From Theristus sp. LFF4_11 (taxonomy: Eukaryota; Nematoda; Chromadorea; Monhysterida; Xyalidae): 64,000 nt of DNA. This document shows, piece by piece, positions 49,607-59,750 of the stretch. The notes below the pieces were generated by a model that was not told the origin of the DNA, ran no database searches, and was given only the letters and a program-made list of their open reading frames with translations. The stretch is from NCBI GenBank assembly GCA_030248135.1, contig JASANC010005700.1:35265-99264 (forward strand), written 5' to 3'. A program made the position numbers and the translations under genes. The first letter of the stretch is position 1. The number at the start of each line of letters is the position of its first letter.

Positions 49607-49752
49607 AACGGCGCAAAAATATGACTCTTATGTACTTGTATCCGTGTGTACCACATCAGAGACTTGAAAAGCGTTGTCGAGCCAAGTCTTTCACTGCATA
49701 CACAAGGCCATATTCCTCCTTTTATATGCGTCTCACGCATTTTTAGATAATC
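49607..49752 (+). repeat. 145-bp dispersed repeat, copy 3
   Basis: It is nearly identical to copy 1 (37624). The hairpin ATGCGT-CTC-ACGCAT and the following TTTTT are intact. Together with copy 2 it forms an inverted pair about 740 bp apart. Confidence 0.75.
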
Positions 49753-49783
49753 AACAAAAATTTTCTTTGACTTTACCTTGTCA

Positions 49784-50994
49784 CTTAAGCGCCATTCATG
49801 GAGGTTGAAGCGCGCTGAAGCGCGCTGACGCGCTTCACTTTGCTACACATTCACGAAGCAAAAAAACAGCGCGCTTCAGCGTGCGTCAGCGCGCTTCAGT
49901 TTTGGAGCACATGCGCATTCACGGACGCGCGCGCTGAAGTGCGCTATCATGAATGATAAAATGAAGCTGCGTCAGCCGCTGCGGCATTTGATGTCCGGAC
50001 ATCAAATTTGTGTGTGCAAAATCGCTGATTGTTGCTGTCAGTGACAATCTTTCACAAATGTTGCAAGACTTTTTTGTTAAATCATTTAGTACTTTTCTGA
50101 CAGATTCTGAACAGTATTGTATAGCGTAATTAGTCTCAAAATAAGTGTGACAGTGAGAATACGAATACTCAACAAAGCATAAAAGTAGTGCAAGAAATTT
50201 ATGTGAAATTTATGTGAACTGTACCCGTGCGACGGTGTGGGGTACTGATTTGCGCAGCCCTTAAAACCGGTGTGCAGCCCGCAAGAACAAGCTTTGCTTC
50301 ATTGCAAAAAAAGTTTCCTCAACGGCAGCACATGATTAGTGAATGTTGCACAAATCAAAAGATCAAAACATTCACTGAAACGGCGAAAACAACGAATCGA
50401 AGCGGTATATAGTGTGTACTAAACAGCACGTACGGAGACAACACAGACAACAGCACAAAACGATAAAACTGAATGACGTTTAATGAACAAACACCTAGAG
50501 AGGTTCCCACCTGTCAACTACTATAGTGCAGTGGTAACGTGTTGTGCCTGTCAGCACAGAGGCCAAAGTTCGAAACCCGTCTGAGCCCAGTTGTTTTTAT
50601 CGTTTTTATCTGTTGGTTTCTTTCACAAACGCAGCACAATAAAACTTACTGTATTCCTCAATTAATTTAATTTTACCACAATTAAATTCATTCCCTTTTT
50701 GGTCTGCATCTATCACAATTGAAAGCGCAGAAATTATGCAAAAAATACGTTTCATTTTTCAGACAAGCCGCTGCGGCATTTGGGGTCCGGACATCAAAAG
50801 CCGCAGCGGCTGACGCAGCTTCATTTCTTCATTCATGATGAAGCTGGTCAGCGCGCTTCAGCGCGCGCGTTCGTGAATGGACAAAAAACCTAAAAAGCCG
50901 CAGCGGCTGACGCAGCTTCATTTCTTCATTCATGATGAAGCTGGTCAGCGCGCGTCAGCGCGCTTCAGCGCGCGCTTGCATGAATGGACCTTTA
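49784..50994. mobile_element. 1.2-kb TIR element with GC-rich palindromic ends
   Basis: The ends are GCCATTCATGG... (left) and ...TGCATGAATGGACC (right). Inside each end are repeats of AAGCGCGCTGAAGCGCGCTG type, then GCTGCGTCAGCCGCTGCGGC next to GTCCGGACATCAAA, in inverted order left (49970-50010) and right (50762-50990). The right arm is partly duplicated (two copies of AGCCGCAGCGGCTGACGCAG). No transposase is visible; the middle holds a tRNA-like stretch at 50518-50590. Confidence 0.7.
50518..50590 (+). tRNA. tRNA-like sequence (SINE head or degenerate tRNA) inside a TIR element
   Basis: An A-box-like TAGTGCAGTGGTAACG and a B-box-like AAGTTCGAAACCC lie about 30 nt apart, with TGTGC/GCACA able to form an anticodon-like stem. 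The T arm does not pair and an acceptor stem is not evident. It is therefore more likely a tRNA-derived retroposon or pseudogene than a working tRNA. Confidence 0.45.
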
Positions 50995-50995
50995 G

Positions 50996-51122
50996 TCTTC
51001 AACGCTGCAGGTGGTATTCTGGATTGATTTATCGACTGTTTTTAGCCTTGGTGAGTGATGATCGACTCGCGCATTGAAGTACTTGAGCGTCGCAAAGGCT
51101 AGTTCAACAAATTCCGATGCCG
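50996..51122 (-). other. Candidate exon with PDZ C-terminal-half similarity
   Basis: After an acceptor CTATCTCACCTTAG the phase-1 reading gives ASEFVELAFATLKYFNARVD, then a short tail and a stop at 50996. The helix-then-strand pattern resembles the last part of a PDZ domain (compare AVDLF...VSLRV in SYNJ2BP). The exon supplying the intervening VNG-type loop was not found, and the end coincides with the border of the TIR element. Confidence 0.25.
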
Positions 51123-51646
51123 CTAAGGTGAGATAGAAGCAGAGAACTCACATTTACGCATCGTTTTTCAGGATCTCGAAAGGTCGAAATTGCACTGTCT
51201 GCCACTGCAAGCGTAACTTCGTTGGTTGCTCGTTGCTGTTTCGCCTCGTGTCGTCAGCATGATCACACCGGTTTGTTGTTGAACTTGTTTCCGTGTTATT
51301 TGAGGTGAATTGAGAGGCAAAACACGAGACGTGATGTCGTCGGTGGGAAAATGGGGTCGCCGAAACCAAGTCTGAAATTTTCACCCTCCTCCCATATGAG
51401 TGGGGGTCATATGGTAAGTCGGTGGCTCCTCAGATGGTGATATTCGGACTCCCTGAAAAATTCTGAACAACTTTCATTTAAAAAAAAATTTAAAAAATTT
51501 AAAAAAATAGAAATTTTTTTTTCTTGACATCTCTAGTCGCACCTCACATGCATTTTCAGCTCTGTTCATCCTTTTGCTTGGCTCGCACATGTGAATTGAC
51601 TGGCACGTGGCAAAACGTCAGAAACCGAAAAAGGCGAACAACCGAC
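51123..51646. other. Presumed intron of the PDZ gene
   Basis: Frames on both strands are short. A 76-codon minus frame (51384-51154) has no recognisable similarity. The missing middle of the PDZ domain should lie here or farther down. Confidence 0.3.
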
Positions 51647-52121
51647 TTTAACGATGCGATCGCCCTCCTTCAAACGGCCATCCAATGCCGCCGCGCCGTT
51701 CGGACGAACCTTGGTGACGAAAATGCCAGAGTCACCGGGAATGTGCTCGTTGTCGGTGCCGCCGACGATGTTGAAACCGAGACCTGCAAGATTCTGAGAA
51801 ATCGTGGTCAATGCGACAGCGACATTCGTTGTTGCATCAGATCAGATCACACAATCATTGTGACTGTAGTTCTGTTCTGTTTTTTGACCCGCTCGTTTGG
51901 GAGTCTCCAGCACTTTATTCTTTATGAATGCCGCACACCACCCACCACCGGCTTTCCTGACAAGAAAACAAAATCTCAAAAAACAAAAAAATTAAACTTT
52001 TGAAAAAACACAAGCCTGTTGTTTCATTCTTCACCAAATGAATTTCGGACAGACGAACATCATCGCGAAAGCTCGAGCACGAGCTCGACGGCGACGATTC
52101 ATTGAGGAGTTTGTTCATCAT
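51647..52121 (-). CDS. SYNJ2BP: SYNJ2BP/OMP25-like PDZ protein, 5' part only
   Basis: Two exons on the minus strand. Exon 1 is 52121-52016, beginning [18 protein letters not shown] and ending in [11 protein letters not shown]. Exon 2 is 51783-51647, giving [20 protein letters not shown] and then [18 protein letters not shown]. The [11 protein letters not shown]...DSGI...[10 protein letters not shown]...EGD pattern is that of synaptojanin-2-binding protein, a PDZ adaptor of the mitochondrial outer membrane. The best joint uses a GC donor (ACAG-GCTTGT) with TTGCAG-GTCTC, keeping the usual GLGF spacing. A GT alternative (TTG-GTGAAG to AATCTTGCAGG) would shorten the loop before GLGF. The rest of the PDZ domain and the tail anchor are not securely located; candidates are the exon at 51122 and the tail-anchored exons at 41.4-44.6 kb. 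A TTGTTGTCAG about 35 nt before the ATG could be a trans-splice acceptor. Confidence 0.7.
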
Positions 52122-52237
52122 TATTTCCAGCGCCGGCGCAGGTATGCTGTCTTGCCTGACAACAAAATACCGGTTGGCACGGTTGCCCTTCTTTTCTAAA
52201 AACCGACACACTCGTTGTCGAAAAATTGCTAAAACGG

Positions 52238-52330
52238 ATCCAGTTCTAAATCCTAATCCTAAAGCCTAATTCTAATCCTAACATAATCCTAACCAAATCC
52301 TAACCTAAGCCAAGCCTTTTCAAGAAAGAA
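52238..52330. repeat. Telomere-like CCTAA/GCCTAA degenerate repeats, copy 1
   Basis: Repeated variants of CCTAATCCTAAAGCCTAA, followed by TAACCTAAGCCAAGCC. The nematode telomere unit is TTAGGC (complement GCCTAA). The same block, with the same 3' flank (CTTTTCAAGAAAGAAAATG here), recurs at 56135-56235. Confidence 0.6.
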
Positions 52331-54253
52331 AATGTCTGAACAATTCGTAATGCTTCTTTATTAAAAACGCACGCGCACGTGCATCGGCATCGCACCTGCA
52401 CTTTCCAATGAACATGCAGCACACGCACTGCACCCTTCAGTTTACACATTCTCCGCCTTTCTGTGTTTATTACATGCGCCGAACAACCAAAACAATCACG
52501 AAGCTAAGCAAGGAGCTTGAAAACGGAAACCAGAGCAATGAAAGAAGTTTCAACTTGAAAAACAAAAACCAAAACTAAAAGCAAACCACGAAAAAGCAAG
52601 AAAATAAACCACAAACCTCCGTTAGGTTTCTGCTGAAACAAAGCAAAAACACAAAAGCAGCGTTGTTCTTTGGAGGAGTTTTTTGGAGGAGGAAATGAAT
52701 TTATTTGAAAAACAATGCGCTGGTAATTTTTTATGCCGTGGATGGGTTGTTGTGAGGAAAATCTTCAGCAAGCTAACTTCCGAAATTTTGTTTTACGTTC
52801 AAAACTCATTTATGCATTCACAAACAGTTTTGGACCCAACTGATCTCTCTGAAAGATTGGATTTTTGGACGATAACGAAACGACAAACTTTCATCAAAAA
52901 TAAAAACTTCAAAGACATTGTCCCTCCGCCTGCAGACTGACCTTGTTTGATTTGTCCATGCTGACGCTGCGTATTTCTGTCAGTTTTGCATTATGTGGTC
53001 TTAGTTTTGCACTTTTTTGTCTTGATTTGATGAATTGAACTCTGACCAGACCAAAAATGCTTGTGAGCAAACAAACAAATCTGCGCACACAATAAGATAA
53101 ATCAATCAATTTCAAAAAACGCAGAACATAACCGAGAAAAACTGAACACAATAACATGAAGTGAAGAATCATTTTGTGAAAAAACACGTCAAATTTGACA
53201 TCGAATTGGGTTTCTGAGTGTCTTTTTTCTTCCATTCAAATTTGTATTGTATTGCATTTGTTACCCGGAACAGGAATCGGAGCGGTCACATCGATGTTGT
53301 TGTCAGTTCTGAAAAATCTGCAATTCAGCTCAACAAAACAACAAAGTATGGAACGAAACACATGAAAACTGCACTCTCCGTCCCGTCGGCATCTGTTCTG
53401 CAGCGTCATATGAGATGGAACGTGGAGAGAACCACAGTCGTAATCGTACGAGCTAAGGAAAGACGTCATCACGATGACTGAGCTGCTTGATTGCCTGCAT
53501 CATTGTTTGAGCGATCCGCCACGTGCGGCGCCATCGGGATCGGACAGGGTCTAGAAAAAGACATTATTTGATTAGCAGTCGAACTCTAAATTATAATGGG
53601 CAATCAGCAGATTGGTTGGTGATCACGTTGTTTTAGTTTTTGGCATTTTTTGACAATTTCCACTTTCAGGCCAAAGATTGACGTGTACAGATTGGCATAC
53701 AAGCTTCGGCAATTGGTTTCACGAGCTCGTTAATGGACCAGACAGCAGTAAAATATTTTAAAATTACGCTTCAACTGCTAACAAAACTGCTTGTCAGTCA
53801 ATTCTTGGCTGTTACCGATTTGTCGTTGAAGATGAATTAAAAATAAAAATTGCAATTGAAAGCCTTTTTTGTTTGCTTTTGTTCCGTCATTTCCTCATCT
53901 CACTTAAAATTTAAAATCTTTCTCTCTACTTTCATTCCAATCCAATCCCCGTCGCTTCACCGTTGTCAGTCAGTCCCTGTCAGCTGTCAGTCTTGTAATT
54001 GTCCATTTCCATCCACCCAGCGCCAGCCGCCAGTCTCACTCAACTCTGCATGTCAAAGACTGACACGTTGGACAGGACCTTATTCCGTCGCCACCCGCCA
54101 TGCCCATGCCGTTCTTTCAACAATTTGAAGATATTTGCAAAACGAGCAAAAAACAAAAAAATCTTTCTAGAGCGTGATTTATTCTACGCTTTTTTAATAA
54201 AGTAGGCAAACCTGAACAATTGGGTTGGCCTGTCGTACTAAAACAGAATCATA
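52331..54253. other. Intergenic; one MITE fragment and one weak exon-like piece
   Basis: 53080-53245 resembles the right part of the 261-bp MITE family (GTCAAATTTGACATCG, GTTTCTGAGTGTCTTTTTT). On the minus strand near 53550 a good acceptor (CTTTTTCTAG) opens a 31-codon frame to a stop, but nothing upstream or similar supports it as an exon. Confidence 0.4.
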
Positions 54254-56082
54254 GACAAAAGACCGCACGTACCAAAAGACCGCACGTGCCAAAAGACCGC
54301 AAGACCAAAATACCGCAGATTGGTGTGGAACCAAAATACCGCACGTGCCAAAAGACCGCACGAGCATTTAGAAAGTCGGTTCCGCTTTCTGTTTCGATTT
54401 TACAATTGCATCAAGCAACATTCGTATCATTTCTTGTGATAAATTGTGTTGTTTTCGTTTGTTCATTGTTCAAGTTCCACTTTTACGCAACAAAAATGTT
54501 TTTTCCTGATTCAGTGGATTTGGAACGCAGCCAAATAGCGTTTTCGGGGTTCAGTGGATTTGGAACACGGCCAAATAGTAAAAATGATTGTGGACACAGC
54601 CTTCAAAAACTTACTTTTGTTTGATAATTTGTCATGGATTATCAAAATTAGCTGGGGGAATCGTTAGCTGGGCGACGTTTTCTGTTGGCAGTCTGCGCGT
54701 TTCACCGTGTTTGTCTTGTTCATCGTCCTGTCACGCGTTCTCCCGGCGCTGTGCTCAACCAATTTCAACGAACTATGGCTGAATCAACTCAGTAGAACAC
54801 TGGCAACGCGATGATGTGTCGTTGTTGGTTGGTGCCGATCATTTTTTAGAAACCAAAACATCCAAAATCACAATAAATTTGTGTTTTGTCGTTTTTCACA
54901 CTTTTTTATTGCAAAGCAACCGATGCTGAATAAAACAACAACCAACCACAAACTACATATCAACGTGTTCCGGATGTTCTGCTGAGATGATTGAGCCGTC
55001 GATCGTCGAAATCGGCCAAGGAAATCGTGATCTGGACGACGTTTTCTGTTGACAATCTGAGCGTTTCACCGTGTGTGTCGCGCGCGCCGACCTGTCACGC
55101 AGCACTGCCGGCGCTTTTCTTGACCGATTTCGACGAACGACCGCTCAATCAATTCAGCAGAACACCGGCAACATCATGATGTGTCGTTTGTAGTTGGTTC
55201 CGATTATTTTTTTGAAAACCAAAAAAATCCAAAATCACCATAAATTTGTGTTTTGTCGTTTTTCACACTTTTTTATTGTAAAGCAACCGATAGTGAATAA
55301 AACAACAACCAACCACAAACTACATATCAACGTGTTCCGGATGTTCTGCTGAGATGATTGAGCCGTCGATCGTCGAAATCGGCCAAGGAAATCGTGATCT
55401 GGACGACGTTTTCTGTTGACAATCTGAGCGTTTCACCGTGTGTGTCGCGCGCGCCGACCTGTCACGCAGCACTGCCGGCGCTTTTCTTGACCGATTTCGA
55501 CGAACGACCGCTCAATCAATTCAGCAGAACACCGGCAACATCATGATGTGTCGTTTGTAGTTGGTTCCGATTATTTTTTTGAAAACCAAAAAAAACTCCA
55601 AAATCACCATAAATTTGTGTTTTGTCGTTTTTCACACTTTTTTATTGTAAAGCAACCGATAGTGAATAAAACAACAACCAACCACAAACTACATATCAAC
55701 GTGTTCCGGATGTTCTGCTGAGATGATTGAGCCATCGATCGTCGAAATCGGCTCAGGAAATCGTGATCTGGACGACGTTATGTGTTCCCTTTTTGTGCTC
55801 ACGACATGTGTCTTGTGCGCCGATCTGACACGCAACGCGACTCTGCCGGCGCTGTGCTCAACCGATTTCAAGGATCGACAACTCAGTCAATGATTATTGC
55901 AGAATAAAAAAGGATAGGAAGACAAAATAAACACAAAAAACATATCATAATCACGTACGCAGTGAATGATTTTGGTGCGGTCTTTTGGCACGTGCGGTAT
56001 TTTGGTTTGATAGGATCTGCGGTCTTTTGGTCACAAAAAAATCTCAAATGTGCGGTCTTTTGGCACGTGCGGTCTTTTGTCC
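54254..56082. mobile_element. 1.83-kb foldback element with repeated AAAAGACCGCACGTGCC ends
   Basis: The left end carries several tandem variants of CAAAAGACCGCACGTGCC; the right end carries the same motif in reverse (GGCACGTGCGGTCTTTTG). The interior consists mainly of the 367-bp tandem repeats. No transposase, helicase or reverse transcriptase frame is seen, so it is non-autonomous. Confidence 0.65.
54640..55880. repeat. Three-plus tandem copies of a 367-bp unit
   Basis: ACTACATATCAACGTGTTCC, GGACGACGTTTTCTGTTGAC and GCGCGCCGACCTGTCACGCA recur 367 bp apart. The second and third units are nearly identical, so the 62-codon frames at 54991 and 55358 translate identically. The first unit is partial and diverged, the last truncated. 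The identical frames reflect the DNA repeat and are not called as genes. Confidence 0.85.
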
Positions 56083-56099
56083 GCAAGCCCTAAAACAAA

Positions 56100-56235
56100 C
56101 CACTGATGTTGGCAGACGTTGCCTAAACAAGCCTAAACCAAAACCTAATCCTAAAGCCTAATTCAAAGCTAAACATAATCCTGACCTAATCCTAACCTAA
56201 GCCAGGCCTTTTGAAGAAGGAAGATGCCAGAACAA
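56100..56235. repeat. Telomere-like GCCTAA degenerate repeats, copy 2
   Basis: TTGCCTAAACAAGCCTAAAC and AACCTAATCCTAAAGCCTAA, followed by TAACCTAAGCCAGGCCTTTT and a flank matching that of 52238-52420. Together the two copies are direct repeats on either side of the 1.83-kb element. Confidence 0.6.
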
Positions 56236-56669
56236 TTGCATTTTGAACAAGTTCTTGTTGGGGCCGGAGCGTGTGCAGGCGCGCTAGTGGATCATGAGCA
56301 TGAGCATGCCGATGCCGCGTGCGCGTGCGCTTTAGTAATGAAGCTTTAGGAAGCTTTGCGCAAAAGACCAGTTAAAAATTGAAAAAAATCTGAAAAACTG
56401 ATCAAAAAACTCTGGGGGTGTCGATGATTGAAGAAGAGAATTTTGATTAGGGTGTCATAGTGAATCGGTCGATGAGTGGCATTGTGTGGTGTTTGTTTAG
56501 TGCAGTAAGCGAGCAAGCGAGAGAATAATAATCAAGAAATCGGCGACGAAGAAGCAAAAAAAAACAGACGAGCACCGGTAGAAGACGTGAAGTCTGAAGT
56601 TGGCGATTATCGGATTTTAGCCTTTAACGCTTTGCGACAGTGTGCGTCGTGCGACAGTTTTGTGGGGCG

Positions 56670-59559
56670 ATGAGCGCAGCTGGCAGCAACGACGACGGCG
56701 TTCCAGAACAGGGTGGTGCGGCAAGTGCTGAACAACAGACAACTGGTGCCGGTGCGGCGGCAACTTGCAGCACAATAGCTAGTGCAACGGCAGCGACTGT
56801 CGGGTGCACGGCCACAACATTGACCACCACTGGAACAACGAATCAACAAAGTTCTTCTTCCGACTCTCAACATCTCGATCCCACTGCTCATCGCACTGTG
56901 GACAGAGGTAACTCATCGATCTGTTCCTTTGGATTTTGTTTGTTTGTTCCAAACTGGACACAGAAAATTCAAGAATGAGTTGCTGGCTATCTGGGATTGT
57001 TCTGTTCTTTGTTTGTGAAGGCTTTTTTGCGTTGAGTACACAAAAAATTGAGTTGAATTTAGGCAAACTTGTCTTGCTTTTGCTTACTTGAGCACTCTGT
57101 TCACAGCTCAGTAATGTTGCGTAAAGTTCAGTAATGTTCAGTAAAGCACACGCTGCGACAGCGCACGTGACATGTGTGCGTTTGTTTGTGGCTGTGCAAC
57201 GTTGCCGTGCCGTGTGTCTACAAGCGAATGCACCGACTTCCGGTGTAGACACGGCGCGTTGAATGAAAGTTCAAAGTTGCGTCCGAGCCCGAGTGTCCCT
57301 TTGTTGCAGTGAGTTCGTCGTCGGCAGCGCTCGGTGTACAACCCAGCCGTGCGTCTCGTGCCCACCACAGTGCCCTGGAGGCGACGCTGTCGTTGGGCGC
57401 TGCTGAGCCGGAGGATCCACGGCTGCCGAGTCCGGTGCGTCTGGAGGAGGCTGCACGTGTGCGTCTGCCGTCGCCGCAGCCTTCCGTGGGCGCACACAAG
57501 GACGCGAAAGAGACGTCCGTTGCTGCGAGCGACCGACAACCCGGTGAGCGGCAACACGGACGAATCAGCTGTCACTGTGGTGCTCTGGTGGAAGGCGCGA
57601 ACGTGCACAGGGATGCGCACGTCTGCGAAATGGCGCTGGTTGCTGTGAATCGGCGTAGGTCACCACCACGAACTGATAGGCACGGCGAGAAGTTGTAACG
57701 TTCTGTGAACTGCTTGATTGGCAGCAAAATATACTTTTATCAACTTCACTTTGCTTGTATTAAAATAACAATCAAATGGTTATCGTTATGTTGAATGAAA
57801 CAAGTTATTTGGATGGTAAGACTAAGAATGTAAACACAGCAAACATTACATTTCTCTGCTAATCTCAAGGTGACGGCGAAGAGGCGTCGCGTGAGCGGGT
57901 GCAATCGCAGCCGGTGCAGGTGCCTCTGGTGCGTGCCGCGGTGCGTTGGACGCCGAACCAGGAAATGCTCGACATCGTGCTCTCACTCGGCTACAGGTAA
58001 AGCCACTGGAACGGCATCAACGCCAGTCGCTGCCACCAAACGCACCGCCGTGTGCTGCGCTCGTCTGCCGTTATGCGCTGCGGCGCTATGCCAGAAATCT
58101 CCGTCGTGTTTCGTGTGTGCAGTCAAGCGCAGCGCACCACGTTTCTCTTCACCAAACACCGTCGGGCATGATCGTCGTCACATCCAGATTCCTCACTGTT
58201 GTGTTTTCTCTTTCAAACCGCAACTTTCAAGCGGCTAACATTGCACAAGCTGGGCACTGTTCGTTCACTAGTCTGAAACCGAAACAGCCGTTTCAACAAA
58301 CGTGTCTCATTGCTTGCTGTGCGTGTTCTTTCTCAGTCGTGCTGCGTGCGAGCGAGCGCTGTTCTACACGAACAATCGATCGGCAGACGAAGCGGTCGGC
58401 TGGCTGCTGGACAACCCCGAGGCAGCGGTCGACACTCGCCCACTCGAGACTGAGGGCGACACCAGCTCGGACTCCGAGTCAGAGCTCGCACACGAATATC
58501 ACGGTCGGGTTGCTTGGGTGTGCATGAGATTACAACTGCTGCAAGCACTGTTTCTTGCGGATTCGCCTGGTAAGCGTATGCCCCGGGTGCCTGGTAAGCG
58601 TATGCCGCCGCCCCCCCCCCCCCCCCGGCTCGACAGGGCGGCACCGCGGCAGTACGACAAGGATGTGCTGTGCAGGAGGCTGGTCGGAAAGCATGTTCCT
58701 AGCTTGAAGAGATGAAACTTATTACCAGAACTGTGATGAAATAAGCAATTTTGAGGAACGACTGAAACTGGTAGTATTTGAGTTTGACAGTTTCGAAGTG
58801 CTTTAGTTTCGACGTGTTTCATGCTTTGTCACGTTGTTGTTGTGCAGAGATGCTGGCGAGCGCGACGCAGGCGTACAAGATGGCGCTGTTGGTGAACGGC
58901 TCACTGAAGATGGGCGCCGGCAAAGTGGCCGCCCAGTGCGCGCACGCCACGCTCGCGCTCTACCGACGCCTGCTGGAGGGCGGCTCGGCGAGTGTCGCCG
59001 CGTTGAACGCGTGGGACTCGTTGGGAGAGACGAAAACTGTGCTGCGTGCTGAGGACGACGCACAACTGAAACACATTCAGGTGTGGTGGTTGATGTTGTT
59101 GGAAGACTGCAATGGCTGTTATGCATCATGCGGATGCGCCAGCGAGCGGACAGCGCGTCATGCATTTTATCAGCAGTTATGCCCTCGCGTGCGTTTTTCC
59201 AATACGGTATTGATGCACAAACACACATGCACCGCACACATGTGCTGCAGCGCATCGTGTGTGTGTCACTGTGTAACAGCATTGTGTTACAGCGTGCACA
59301 GATTTTTTTTACCATGACATTCAATACGGCTCCTTCTGTTCGTTGTAACGCCCACTTTGTGTGATCATGTCCCCAATGCGATGCGTATCACTGCCACGCC
59401 CATTTTGTTCAGACGCTCGCGCGCAACGAGTCTCTGCCGTCGTATCTCGTGCGTGACGCCGGGCGCACGCAGATCGCAGCCGGCAGCGTCACGGTGCTCT
59501 CGATCTTCGGGCCGTCCGAGAAAGTCGACAAGTTGACGGGCGCGCTCAGACTGCTCTGA
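56670..59559 (+). CDS. PTRH2: Peptidyl-tRNA hydrolase 2 with UBA domain
   Basis: Releases tRNA from prematurely dissociated peptidyl-tRNA. Six exons: 56670-56907, 57310-57543, 57870-57996, 58337-58503, 58848-59080 and 59413-59559. Phases agree, giving 1146 nt and 381 aa. Residues 1-180 are Ala/Ser/Thr-rich and apparently disordered. Residues about 185-228 form a UBA domain ([13 protein letters not shown], then [20 protein letters not shown]). An acidic Ser-rich linker follows. Residues about 262-381 are the PTH2 domain, with [20 protein letters not shown] and QCAHA (active-site region) and [20 protein letters not shown] near the C terminus. UBA-PTH2 fusions occur in nematodes, whereas human PTRH2 has an N-terminal membrane segment instead. 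The first ATG in frame was taken as start. Intron 4 has a C16 run and two copies of CTGGTAAGCGTATGCC; intron 5 holds a dispersed repeat. Confidence 0.9.
59119..59206. repeat. Dispersed repeat, copy of 45986-46075
   Basis: ATCATGCGGATGCGCCAGCG, AGCGGACAGCGCGTCATGCA and TTATGCCC correspond in order to the repeat after the G38 run. It lies in the last intron of the PTH2 gene. Confidence 0.6.
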
Positions 59560-59750
59560 CGTGCGAACGAGGCTGTCGCGGCGTTGTTGGTGTCGTTCGG
59601 GGCACTTCGCATGTTGTCGGTCATCGTCACGACTGGTTGCGCTTGTGTACGTGTTTTTATGCAACGAATGATGAGCACAACGCAACAACGACGTCAACTG
59701 TGTACTGGTTTACTGAGCGACATTCGCAGGCAAACTTATCGACATACATG

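Noticed and set aside
53455..53551. Possible terminal exon on the minus strand (31 codons after CTTTTTCTAG)
   Set aside because: No upstream exon with a matching phase was found and there is no similarity.
54991..55546. Two identical 62-codon frames 367 bp apart
   Set aside because: The identity follows from the 367-bp DNA repeat; a third copy is not maintained as a frame and no protein feature is seen.
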